Positions 39,003 through 48,467 of a DNA stretch of 64,000 nt are shown in pieces. The notes beneath the pieces were generated by a model. The model worked only from the letters and a program-made list of their open reading frames with translations. It was not told the DNA's origin and did no database searches. Each line of letters starts with the position of its first letter. Within the stretch, counting starts at the first letter, position 1. The stretch comes from Pseudomonadota bacterium (GTDB lineage: Bacteria > Desulfobacterota > Binatia > Binatales > Binataceae): the NCBI GenBank assembly GCA_021323945.1, contig JAJPKA010000020.1:186001-250000 (forward strand), written 5' to 3'. The translations under genes were made by a program, and so were the position numbers.

Positions 39003-40724
39003 TCAGGAGCTGCTGGCGTGTCTCTCCCCAGGCAAGCCCGAACCGATGCTGAGTAACAACATTCGACGATGGCCCGACGTCTCGTGCGAAACCGAGACGA
39101 CAGAAGTTGCTAAAGAACGGTTGAACCTTCGCAATTGCGTGAGCTGATCGCTCCAAGCGAGTAGATATTCAGGACGATCCACTCGGTTTCCTCCTTGGAA
39201 ATCCTTTGGAATGGGTGGAATACCGCGTCCGAAATAATAAGAGACCTCGTAATTGGGGAGGCCGACAATCATGACAGGGTGATTGGCGACGATCCGCCGT
39301 GCGCCGAGTACAAAAACCTTGAGCGTACGCTGCCTCGCCAGGGCAGGTGTAAGAAGGCCAATCCACAGGCTAATCGCCGCGAGCTGGGCGAGGGCGACCG
39401 ATATAGCAGCCGATTGAGCTTTGTGCCTGAGCGCAAAGTGTAACCCCACGAGCGATGCACCTACAATAAGCAGCGTCGTCACGCCGATTCTTCCATAATG
39501 ATCCGCCGCTGAAAGGAGTGCTGCATATGCGGCCGCGTTCGAGTGCAACTTCGCAGGCAGTTCGGGAAAGACCAGGGCTTCACCGTATGCGCCGAGGCCT
39601 GCGATCCCCAACCCCAGAAGCAGCAAGCTCGCAATAAGATTTGCAATACGGATCAACTGCCCGGAACCGGCTGCCGAGGCGGAAGAAACCAGACCGCCGA
39701 GGACCGTCGCGAATGACGGAAGCGCCACTAATATGTAGTCGTCACGCTTCGAGTTGGCCAATGAGAAAAAGGTAAGCGAGCCAACGACTAGTGCCGACTG
39801 ATAGAGAATCATATCCCCCCACTTGCGGCCTTGGAGAATCCTGGGAAACGCAGTGATGAGATAAATATTCAGAGGCAGCGTTGAACCTATGAACCGCAGC
39901 CAAATGTAATAAATCGGACGCGCAGCCTCGCCCGTTCCCCCCAGGCGAGCGGGCAGGAAATGACCCAGATTTTCTTCGAGCAACTGGATTCGCAACAATG
40001 CTGGCGCTCGAAGGAATGCTGGAATATACCAGCTACCTGCCAGCGTAGCGGCGATCAGGAGGATTAACCAACTTTGCCGGTTATTCACTGCCCGGAGCGG
40101 GCGCTGCCCTCTTGCACCAAAATAGATAAGGAGACCAACAAGACAAAGAACCAGCGCTAGCGGTCCCTTTGTCAGAATGCCTAATCCCAGTAAAACTCCG
40201 ACCAGAACCGCCCGCCAGGTCGATTGTTCGCATCTCGCCAGCGGGTAAAAGAGCGAATAGGCCGTGAACACCAAAAAGGTGAACAACATATCAGTGCGGG
40301 CAAACGCCGCCCGCGAGGCAAAGCCATAGGAGCCGAGTAAGAATAGATACGCCAGACAACCGGAGAGGAGGCCGAAAGAGGCCCTCGCAAATTCCATTAC
40401 CACGGTCGCCAATGCTGCCGCCGCTAGCAAGGAAACGGAGCGAGCGCCCGCCTCGTCGACTCGGCGGCCGCGGGCTCGCGCGATGATAGCGGCGAGCCAA
40501 TAAAAAAGCGGTGGCTTTCTGCTCAGCTGACCTTGGAGATCAACCGGAACCAGCCAGCGGCCACTCTTGACGATCTCAAGGACAATCCCCGCAGGCTCTG
40601 CCTCTTCATCGTTGTGAAAGGGCGCGGTTATTCCCTGTCCAAGGAACAACAGGGCGAGGATAAAGGCCAAGACTATGCGGAAGGCTTGCCGGGTCATGCC
40701 GCCGTTGCGAACTATCCATACCAA
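39003..40724 (-). CDS. ArnT-like GT39 membrane glycosyltransferase
   Basis: FHNDEEAEPAGIVLEIVKSGRWLVPVDLQGQLSRKPPLFYWLAAIIARARG and GLGILTKGPLALVL are ArnT/PMT motifs; ATG at about 40697 also possible. Confidence 0.87.
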   Translation of the reverse strand: MVWIVRNGGMTRQAFRIVLAFILALLFLGQGITAPFHNDEEAEPAGIVLEIVKSGRWLVPVDLQGQLSRKPPLFYWLAAIIARARGRRVDEAGARSVSLLAAAALATVVMEFARASFGLLSGCLAYLFLLGSYGFASRAAFARTDMLFTFLVFTAYSLFYPLARCEQSTWRAVLVGVLLGLGILTKGPLALVLCLVGLLIYFGARGQRPLRAVNNRQSWLILLIAATLAGSWYIPAFLRAPALLRIQLLEENLGHFLPARLGGTGEAARPIYYIWLRFIGSTLPLNIYLITAFPRILQGRKWGDMILYQSALVVGSLTFFSLANSKRDDYILVALPSFATVLGGLVSSASAAGSGQLIRIANLIASLLLLGLGIAGLGAYGEALVFPELPAKLHSNAAAYAALLSAADHYGRIGVTTLLIVGASLVGLHFALRHKAQSAAISVALAQLAAISLWIGLLTPALARQRTLKVFVLGARRIVANHPVMIVGLPNYEVSYYFGRGIPPIPKDFQGGNRVDRPEYLLAWSDQLTQLRRFNRSLATSVVSVSHETSGHRRMLLLSIGSGLPGERHASSS

Positions 40725-41656
40725 GGAGGGGCTGAAGCTAACTGCCAGGAACGCCGCAATTCTGGAAATTTTTTGCCCAGGAGCCGTTCGAGGGCATCAA
40801 GGTCGGGATCATATATCGATCGAAGCCAGTCCCGCGCTTTGTCATCGATTGGTGGCTTCGGGACAGCCTTGACGAAATAGCGCTGGTAGATCAGTCGCTT
40901 GATCGTATGATTGCTGCCAAGACTGATCGGAACCAGCAGTTGGCCGACAAATCGCACCCAGTTCGCCCCGGCCATTCGTCTGGCCCAAGGCCAGCGCGCG
41001 ATGGCAAAGCCATTTTCGACAAAACAGGTATCGATTTGATGAAGCGGCTCAGTGCTCAATTCCAGGAATTGCAGCACGGTTGCCACCACTGACTTGCCAT
41101 TCGAAGCCGACCTGGTCAGTTCATCAAACATCAATATCAGCACCCGGTCGGCACCAAATAGCTCCAGGTAACGTTGCACCTGTGCGGCATAGAGGCCAAG
41201 TTCGACATACAGCTGCGAAACGCTCCAGCCCTTTTTGTCTCGATTCCAATCCCTACGCACCGCTTCATAAAAGGGCAGATCCTGGAGCCCTTCACGCACG
41301 TCCATTAGGTAGTGGGAGTAGGCGCGCTCGATAGGATCGCGAAGTAAAATAATAATTTTAGCCTGTGGCACTGCTTTTTGAATTCGAGCAGGTGCATTGG
41401 CTTCCCACAGATAAGATGGACTGGCTTCGCCGATCGCCTTGTAGTCTTTAGCGTGGCTAAAAAGTTTGAGATATTGCCCCCGATCGCGGATGATGGTTCT
41501 TAAATAACGTTGCTCGCGAGAAGGAGTAATCTGAGCGAAGTAATGGGGCTCCTTTAGAGCCGGCATAAAGACGTCGGGGTGTTGCTTGAGATAACTATAT
41601 AAGGATGTCGTGCCGCAGTTCTGAGCTCCGACGATGAAGAAGTTGGGCCACGTCAT
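40712..41656 (-). CDS. Sulfotransferase family protein
   Basis: MTWPNFFIVGAQNCGTTSLYSYLKQHPDVFMPALKEPHYF, IILLRDPIERAYSHYLMDVREG; paralog of 273-1172. ORF overlaps the ArnT-like ORF. Confidence 0.92.
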   Translation of the reverse strand: MTWPNFFIVGAQNCGTTSLYSYLKQHPDVFMPALKEPHYFAQITPSREQRYLRTIIRDRGQYLKLFSHAKDYKAIGEASPSYLWEANAPARIQKAVPQAKIIILLRDPIERAYSHYLMDVREGLQDLPFYEAVRRDWNRDKKGWSVSQLYVELGLYAAQVQRYLELFGADRVLILMFDELTRSASNGKSVVATVLQFLELSTEPLHQIDTCFVENGFAIARWPWARRMAGANWVRFVGQLLVPISLGSNHTIKRLIYQRYFVKAVPKPPIDDKARDWLRSIYDPDLDALERLLGKKFPELRRSWQLASAPPWYG

Positions 41657-41929
41657 TGGACAGCTCCATCCACTTGGCAAACAAGCCGATTGAAGCAGCG
41701 GATGGCAAGGATGCACGCGAACAAGTTCATGTCTCGGACCTGATGAGGTGCGAAGGCCAACAGCGCGGCGAAACCCAGGTCGATTGATCTGAACCGTTGC
41801 AAGTGCCCTTTTCGACTCTTACGGTTATCATCTGCGCGCTAACCCAGTCGTCCGCCCTAGGACAAGATTACCCCGGCATATCATGAGATTCGGCAGGACT
41901 GTCTCCTTCAAAGACCGCAGCTGGCCGAT

Positions 41930-43588
41930 ATGGTGGGCGGCGAGACTCAGGATGTCTTTGGCCCGGTGACCGACCAAGCCGTTGCGATGTCACCGCAGGC
42001 AGGAACCAGTATGTGGCCAAGGGGGCGGCTCGTTCGATGGATACCCGAGATTGCCATTTTGCTTCTGTTAGCACTCCTGACCCTGAACCGGTTGGATGCC
42101 GCTGATGTCTGCGGCGGCAATGAGGCCGCCATGGCAGTCTATGTGCAGCAAATGATCGAGCACAAGCAGTTCATCTTTCCGCTAGACAATTGTCGCATCC
42201 CGATGTACAAACCTCCGCTCTATCACTGGACCGCAACTGCCTTGGCGGCCGTATTGCGTCAGCCGACAACGACCTCGTTTGTTTTACGCCTCCCGTCGGC
42301 ACTATACGCGATTGCCGCCGCCGCCATCACGATAATCTTCGCCCGATCAGTTGTAGGCAAGCGCGCTGGGATCCTTTCGGGTCTCATTCTATGTGGCTCC
42401 TACCAATACATCAGCGACGCCCGGGTCGGTCTGGTTGATATGACTCTGACGTTTTTCATAACCCTTGCGCTCCTGGCTTTTTTCGAATGGTTTATCGCAC
42501 ATCTCGAGACTCCTCGGAACAGCTTCCGAGCTGCCTTTTTTCTGTATAGTTTGAGCCTGGCGCTCGGTCTTGGAGTACTAGCCAAAGGTCCGGTGGGCCT
42601 GATCCTACCAGCGGCTGCGATCGCGGTCTTTCTCGTGACTGAGGAAGCGTGGGGGGCGTTTGCGCAACTGTTCCGGTTCGGCCCGATCCTTATCGTTTTG
42701 ACTATGGGGTCGAGTTGGTATCTGACTTGCCTGTTCGAACACCATCTGGACTTTCTGCGATTACAGCTCGGGACGGAAAACTTCGGACGATTTTTTGGTG
42801 GTCTTGGCCGCATGACGTCCTGGTACTATTTGCGGCCCCTGCTGTTCAATTCGATCCCCTTCAGCCTTTTTGTGCCACTGGCGGTGATAGCCGGGTTGCG
42901 GGGCAGGCGCCCACTCATATCACGGTCGGCGACGTCCGGGGTAAGGTTACAGCGAGCCGAACTGGCTGCCCGTTTTCTCGCGATTTTCTGGGTCTGCACG
43001 CTGACTTTTTTTGAGCTTGCCGCCTACAAGCGACGCACCTACCTGTTACCGCTCTGGCCTGCGTCGGCCGTGTTATTGGCCTGGTCGCTCCTCGATCGAG
43101 TCCTTCCACGACTGGGAGAGTGTCGCGGCACCTTCGTTTACCGAACAGTCGCGGGAATTTGCGTGGCGGTCGCCGCCGCGAATTTTTTTTTCATTCCCGC
43201 ATACGAACTGCATAAATGTGGTGCGCCGTTGAACCTGAGCGCGATTGTTCGTGAGATGGGCATCGGTTCCAGGAGCGGCTCATCTTCAGGGCTCACTCAG
43301 ACCGAATCCTATCGACAACCCGCACGGAGGATTAACAGCCTCACCAGCTCCGAGGGCCCGCTTTATGTCATCGGAATCGAGAGCGCCCTGGAGCCGTTGG
43401 TCTTCTATCTCAATCGCTGCGTCATCCCTCTGCGAAGTCTGGATGGCGCTCCCCCCGGCTATATTATTATGAGCGCAACAGTATGGAGTAAGGTGAGCCG
43501 CAATTCGCACCTCGCCCTGTTGGGGCGATTTGCGCACAATGATGGTGATCTGGTCCTTGTTCGGTCAGATCCCCAGCCGGCTGGTTAG
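41930..43588 (+). CDS. ArnT-like GT39 membrane glycosyltransferase
   Basis: CGGNEAAMAVYVQQMIEHKQFIFPLDNCRIPMYKPPLYHWTATALAAVL and GLGVLAKGPVGLIL; later ATG starts possible. Confidence 0.87.
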   Translation: MVGGETQDVFGPVTDQAVAMSPQAGTSMWPRGRLVRWIPEIAILLLLALLTLNRLDAADVCGGNEAAMAVYVQQMIEHKQFIFPLDNCRIPMYKPPLYHWTATALAAVLRQPTTTSFVLRLPSALYAIAAAAITIIFARSVVGKRAGILSGLILCGSYQYISDARVGLVDMTLTFFITLALLAFFEWFIAHLETPRNSFRAAFFLYSLSLALGLGVLAKGPVGLILPAAAIAVFLVTEEAWGAFAQLFRFGPILIVLTMGSSWYLTCLFEHHLDFLRLQLGTENFGRFFGGLGRMTSWYYLRPLLFNSIPFSLFVPLAVIAGLRGRRPLISRSATSGVRLQRAELAARFLAIFWVCTLTFFELAAYKRRTYLLPLWPASAVLLAWSLLDRVLPRLGECRGTFVYRTVAGICVAVAAANFFFIPAYELHKCGAPLNLSAIVREMGIGSRSGSSSGLTQTESYRQPARRINSLTSSEGPLYVIGIESALEPLVFYLNRCVIPLRSLDGAPPGYIIMSATVWSKVSRNSHLALLGRFAHNDGDLVLVRSDPQPAG

Positions 43589-43668
43589 CAGACCGGTGCG
43601 CGATAAACGAGCCGCTATCCACAATCTATCAAATTCGAGAGCACTATCTCGGCTCGATAAATAACTCG

Positions 43669-43693
43669 GGGCCGCAGCCAGCGTGTGCGGCCC
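43669..43693. terminator. Hairpin between convergent genes
   Basis: GGGCCGCA-gccagcgtg-TGCGGCCC 8-bp stem between the stops at 43588 (+) and 43707 (-). Confidence 0.5.
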
Positions 43694-43706
43694 TGCCGAT
43701 CAATGA

Positions 43707-44648
43707 TCATGAACTCTGATCACTGGTCATTCCGGCAGTGCGGCCACTGAGCGCTCTGACAAGAGGGGCGGGCATGAAGGTCCGGATGTATCGAAGGACC
43801 GATTTGAAGTGAGTAGGATGCCGCCGAAGGATGCGGACGAAATAGCTGCGAGCCAATGCCGCGTTGCCAGACTGCATCGCGATCAGCCCCTGATAACCCA
43901 GCCAGTTGGTGTAGCTACGAACTGTGCGCCGAATCACTCCCTCTGCCGCATCACCATAGCGCTGACGCAATCGGCGAAAGAAAACCGTCTGCGAGGTTAG
44001 ATATTTTTCCATCCGCTCGACGCGGTCCTCGATCAGTGTGTAATAGGTCAATGGTTGCGGCAGGTAAATAAAGTGGCCTAGCTCGCGGACCCGGATCCAG
44101 AGGTCCGGATCCTCATAGCCAAAGACGAATTCCTCACTGAAGCCGCCACACTCCTCGAACACGCGGCGCCGCATTATGACCGTGCTGGTGATGATCGGCC
44201 ACAATCGGTTCAGCATCTCGTTCAGGGATGGCGGATGCGCTTGATCGGGCGGCACGCAGGAAGGCGCTATCTGGCGGCCGCTGCGGTCGACTGCGATGGC
44301 GTCGTGATATAGCAGCGCGGCTTGTGAATCGTCCGCCAGCCGAGGTAATGTGCGGGCTAATTTATCCGGCATAAAGGCATCGTCCGCATCTAGAAAAGCC
44401 AGATATTCGGCAGAAGATAGTGCGGCCGCGGCGTTCCGCGCGCGCGCAGCTCCTCGATTGGGTTGGTGCAACAGACGGATGCGACCCTGATATCGGGCCA
44501 GCACGGCGGCTGTGCCGTCAGTCGAGCCGTCGTTAACTACCGTGATGTCGAGCTCCCCGCCGAAGCGCTGGCTGAGGACGCTATCTATCGCCCTGCCTAT
44601 GGTTTTTTCGCCGTTAAAGACCGGAATTACAACCGCTACAGTTAACAT
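43707..44648 (-). CDS. GT2 glycosyltransferase
   Basis: VAVVIPVFNGEKTIGRAIDSVLSQ...TVVNDGSTDGT, AFLDADDAF; C-terminal RTFMPAPLVRALSGRTAG. Confidence 0.93.
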   Translation of the reverse strand: MLTVAVVIPVFNGEKTIGRAIDSVLSQRFGGELDITVVNDGSTDGTAAVLARYQGRIRLLHQPNRGAARARNAAAALSSAEYLAFLDADDAFMPDKLARTLPRLADDSQAALLYHDAIAVDRSGRQIAPSCVPPDQAHPPSLNEMLNRLWPIITSTVIMRRRVFEECGGFSEEFVFGYEDPDLWIRVRELGHFIYLPQPLTYYTLIEDRVERMEKYLTSQTVFFRRLRQRYGDAAEGVIRRTVRSYTNWLGYQGLIAMQSGNAALARSYFVRILRRHPTHFKSVLRYIRTFMPAPLVRALSGRTAGMTSDQSS

Positions 44649-44794
44649 TGCAGTTGGGCTGTGCCGTCTGTCACCTTCACGCTGTGTTCGCCATTACTAG
44701 CGAGCGTTGGCGAATTTTCACCGTCGCTTCCTGCAGCTCATACAGACGACAGACAAGGGTCTAATCGAAGCGCTCTCGACTCTTTGGAAGAAGG

Positions 44795-45799
44795 CTAAGC
44801 AAGTCTGTCATGACCGATGCTCACGGACGATGCCTGGTCTATCAAACGATCGCGATTCTCGGAGTACCGCGCTCCCGCAGTGCGTCCGCTTAACGCCCGT
44901 GCCAAAGAGGTCGGCAGAAAGGTCCTTAGGAGGCGCAGCGCGGATTTCAGATGAGTTGGATGGTGACGAAGTATACGGGCGAAATACGCCCTAGCGAGCG
45001 TCTGATCGCCTCGTTGCATGGCAAGCAGCCCCTGGTAACTCAGCCAATTAACGTAATTGCGGATGATGCTCTCAATAAGGCGATTTGCGCGGTAACCATA
45101 GCGTTGGCGAAGCCGGCGAAAGAACAACTCGCGTGAGCCCATATATTTCTCCATGCGCTCAGTGCGAAGTTCACTGGTAGTGTAGTAGGTCAATTTTTCC
45201 GGCAGGTAAATGAACTCGCCGTGCTCGCGGACGCGAAGCCAAAGGTCCGGATCTTCATAGCCGGCAGTTTTAAAATCCTCACAAAAGCCACCGCAAGCCT
45301 CAAAAGCCGAACGACGCATGACCACGGTGCTTGGCACAATCGGCCACCACACTGCGAGCATTTCATCCAGTGACGGAGCATGTGCGCGTTCGGCCCATAC
45401 GAAAGACTCGCACAGTTGGCGGCCGTCGCGACTCAACCCAATCGCATTATGAAAGAGCAGGGAGGCATTTGGGCGGCTGGCCAGGGTTGATACCGTGCGC
45501 GCCAGTTTGCCGGGCAAGAACATATCATCTGCGTCGAGAAAGGCGATGAATTCGGAACGGGACTCTCTAACCCCGACGTTTCTTGCCACTGCAGGACCGC
45601 TGTTAGGCTGATTGAGTACTGTTATACGAGAGCCATACTGGTAAAGAACTTCGGAGGTAGCATCAGTCGAGCCATCGTTGACCACCACGACTTCCAATGG
45701 ACCGTCAAAAATCTGGTATAGAGTACTATCAATGGCGCGAGCAATTGTCCGCGCGCCGTTGAACACAGGTATGATTACTGCGATCGCTTTATTCGCCAT
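44795..45799 (-). CDS. GT2 glycosyltransferase, paralog of the neighbour
   Basis: IAVIIPVFNGARTIARAIDSTLYQ...VVVNDGSTDAT, AFLDADDMF; C-terminal RTFLPTSLARALSGRTAG. Confidence 0.93.
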   Translation of the reverse strand: MANKAIAVIIPVFNGARTIARAIDSTLYQIFDGPLEVVVVNDGSTDATSEVLYQYGSRITVLNQPNSGPAVARNVGVRESRSEFIAFLDADDMFLPGKLARTVSTLASRPNASLLFHNAIGLSRDGRQLCESFVWAERAHAPSLDEMLAVWWPIVPSTVVMRRSAFEACGGFCEDFKTAGYEDPDLWLRVREHGEFIYLPEKLTYYTTSELRTERMEKYMGSRELFFRRLRQRYGYRANRLIESIIRNYVNWLSYQGLLAMQRGDQTLARAYFARILRHHPTHLKSALRLLRTFLPTSLARALSGRTAGARYSENRDRLIDQASSVSIGHDRLA

Positions 45800-46107
45800 A
45801 AACTGATGGAGGAGTATAGCACCATATTGCGTTTTTCTGTGCCGAGAAGCGGTTCAAGGAATTTCGAGAAGCTTCGGGTCACTATTGACTAGCAGTGTTG
45901 GTAATGCTAAGCGTTTGCGCAATTTGTTAGCATCGGTGGTTTCCGTGGATCGCCGAATCCGGTCTGCGGTTTTCTTGACACGGCACAGAGCGATTGTTAC
46001 GGTCAGTGCATTTGCAATAGCAGCGACTGGCAAGTGGGAAATTGCGTCTCAAACGCGTCAGTGCACGCACATAAGTTGAAGACGCCAGATAGAATAGGGA
46101 GGAATGT

Positions 46108-46650
46108 ATGTTAAAGCGCAAGTGGGTAGCGGCGAAACTATTCGCAGTTTTGGGAGGAGCGGGACTGGCGTTCGGCCTCTGTGTGCCAAGTGCAAGTGCA
46201 CAGGCTCCCACGCCCGGAAATTTCTCGAATGCGAATTACGCCAATCGTTACGTCTGTAACCTGGCGTCCGACGACGATTTTTACACGGCGTTAACAACGG
46301 TTTTTCCCAATGGTGGCGGCACCTTCACCAGCGGTACGATGGAGGCGCCGGTTAGCGCCTTCGTAGCATTCGACCCCACCTTGCCCCCACCGGCAAACTT
46401 CTGCGCGTACAGTTTGGATGTGGCCGGTTCGAGCTATGCCGTCGCAACCAACGGCACTGGTGTCGAAGTTCTCTCGTGGAGTCCTGCTTCGACCAACAAT
46501 CCGAGCTGTCCTGCCGGCTTTCTTATGTCCGATTCATTCGTGATGCGTATCAATGGCGCGAAGCCTTCCGGAGCTGTGGTTCGGACCGAGACAACCTCTG
46601 ATAATCTGCTGGGCGAGGACGAGCCTGGCTGGGGTCCGTGTCTCAAGTAA
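46108..46650 (+). CDS. Small secreted protein, 4-Cys family, paralog 1
   Basis: Signal peptide (MLKRKWVAAKLFAVLGGAGLAFGLCVPSASAQA), AGGGAGGAAT RBS-like sequence; ANYANRYVCNLASDDDFYT...; ends LLGEDEPGWGPCLK. Confidence 0.75.
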   Translation: MLKRKWVAAKLFAVLGGAGLAFGLCVPSASAQAPTPGNFSNANYANRYVCNLASDDDFYTALTTVFPNGGGTFTSGTMEAPVSAFVAFDPTLPPPANFCAYSLDVAGSSYAVATNGTGVEVLSWSPASTNNPSCPAGFLMSDSFVMRINGAKPSGAVVRTETTSDNLLGEDEPGWGPCLK

Positions 46651-46728
46651 AAAGGAAGCCCAGGGAAGCAGCGCATCCATGTTCTAGTGTTGCACATCAT
46701 GCGGACGAGAACGCAGACGAGGGGACGT

Positions 46729-47253
46729 ATGTCAAACATCAAAAATCATAAATCAAAAGCAATTGTGGGTTTTGTGGCAGTAGCGCTAATGATGGGAATG
46801 TCTTTGCCCAAGGCGCACGCTCAATTATCAAGTGCAAACTACAGCGGACGCTACGCCTGCGCGAGCGCGAGCGACGACAATTTCTATACAGCTATCATAA
46901 AATACGGACCGAACGGGTCGGGAGCCTACGCCGCCGGTACGTTAATCGCCTCGGCTGATGCGTTTACCACATTTCCAACGGTCTCGCCTACTGGCGATTA
47001 CTGCATTTACACACTGGACACCGCTGCATCTTCCTATAGCATTGGTTCCGACGGCAGCGGGTTCGAATCGCTCAGTTGGACTTCAACAGGTCCTAACAAT
47101 GCCACTTTGGGCTGTCCGGGAAGTTTCGTGGACCAGACAGCAATTGGCTTGCGCAATGACTTAAACGCGAGTGGTGCGACCCTCCGATCAGAGTTCACAA
47201 GTGCTAATCTCCTTGGCGAGGATGAACCGGGACATGGTCACTGCCTGAAGTAA
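46729..47253 (+). CDS. Small secreted protein, 4-Cys family, paralog 2
   Basis: GAGGGGAC RBS then MSNIKNHKSKAIVGFVAVALMMGMSLPKAHAQ signal peptide; ANYSGRYACASASDDNFYT...; ends LLGEDEPGHGHCLK. Confidence 0.75.
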   Translation: MSNIKNHKSKAIVGFVAVALMMGMSLPKAHAQLSSANYSGRYACASASDDNFYTAIIKYGPNGSGAYAAGTLIASADAFTTFPTVSPTGDYCIYTLDTAASSYSIGSDGSGFESLSWTSTGPNNATLGCPGSFVDQTAIGLRNDLNASGATLRSEFTSANLLGEDEPGHGHCLK

Positions 47254-47279
47254 CGTGTCTTAACGAAATAAAAGCTGAC

Positions 47280-47312
47280 GCCGGCCGTCCCTGCCGAACA
47301 GGGCCGGCCGGC
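47280..47312 (+). terminator. Long GC-rich hairpin after the secreted paralog pair
   Basis: GCCGGCCGTCCCTG-ccgaa-CAGGGCCGGCCGGC: 14-bp stem with one mismatch, 27 nt after the stop; no T-run. Confidence 0.6.
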
Positions 47313-47526
47313 TGCTGCGTCTGATTGGTCCTCCGAAATATCCACGGCTCCACTTAAAGCAAGCCGCTCTCTGAGCTGACTTTATTCGTCTGATCACGCC
47401 ACGGGGTAGTCCATTCGTGCACATATCCGAACGCGCTACGTGCAAAGGTCGACCTGTCCCCAGCTAGACTGTGGATACAGCACCCGGCTTGGTTTAGATC
47501 TCTTCTTTTCGTTGTAGGATAGTCTA

Positions 47527-48276
47527 ATGCTTGTTAGATGGGGTAGAACTTCGACCATCACAGCGGGAATCGTCCTAGCCGCAGTTGCTGCCCCGAAGAA
47601 CGTAAAGGCGGGCATAGTTATTGAGCAAAAAGTTACCATAGGCAATGGCACTTCGGTTGCGCGCGAGGGTGGGCAGAAACTGATGCTGCAGGGCGACAAG
47701 GAAGTGTTGCTGCTCAATGACCAGCAGTCAGTGGTTATCGATGCAGATGCCGCCAAGGTGACCACGATCGATCGCGGCCACAAGCTCTTTCGGGAGCTGC
47801 CCTTTCGGAAGGTCATGGGTACCAGCCTGGACCCTAATCGCTTTCTGTATTTGCCCTTCAAGAGCACTGGCAAATTCGAGCGCATTCTGGGAGTAAAGTG
47901 CGAAGACTACAAAGGTGTAAAGGTCAGAGGTCCATTGATGACTTCGGTGACTGCGTGCTTTTCTACCGAAGCACAGGGATCGAAGACATTCGCTCACTTA
48001 ATGAAACTTGTGGTCGAGCGATTAGGGCGTAAAGCGCAAGGGGTTTGGCTCCCTGACGGTCTTCCGCTTATGGTCGAAGCAACGAGAGCTACTAACCCTT
48101 CGTTTACGTTTCCGGATGTCCCACCGAAAGATTTGCTTCAATTCAAGCAACGCATAGCGAAGATTCCGCCGCAGGTGACGCGCCAAGTAGTGACGAAGCT
48201 TACTTCTGAGAAGCTCACGCCTGAGGCGTTTCGTGTACCAGCGGGTTACAAGCGCGTTGGTCCATTGCCTGATTGA
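47527..48276 (+). CDS. Exported protein, DUF4412-like
   Basis: Signal-like N-terminus; IVIEQKVTIGNGTSVAREGGQKLMLQGDKEVLLLNDQQSVVIDADAAKVTTIDRGHKLFREL pattern. Confidence 0.6.
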   Translation: MLVRWGRTSTITAGIVLAAVAAPKNVKAGIVIEQKVTIGNGTSVAREGGQKLMLQGDKEVLLLNDQQSVVIDADAAKVTTIDRGHKLFRELPFRKVMGTSLDPNRFLYLPFKSTGKFERILGVKCEDYKGVKVRGPLMTSVTACFSTEAQGSKTFAHLMKLVVERLGRKAQGVWLPDGLPLMVEATRATNPSFTFPDVPPKDLLQFKQRIAKIPPQVTRQVVTKLTSEKLTPEAFRVPAGYKRVGPLPD

Positions 48277-48467
48277 GTTTAGGGCGATCGATTGGCTTAG
48301 GACGGAAGTCGTGGGTACGTGCTCCGGTACGGTGAGCAGGAATCAGTTGACGTTCAACCGAGCCATGGCCTTCTTCGCATCGCATATTGTACCCGCGAGC
48401 CAGTTAATTCTGCAGTCTCATACTACTCTAGTCGCCTCTCATTTTGGTTCTGGAGGTAAAGGCGAAT

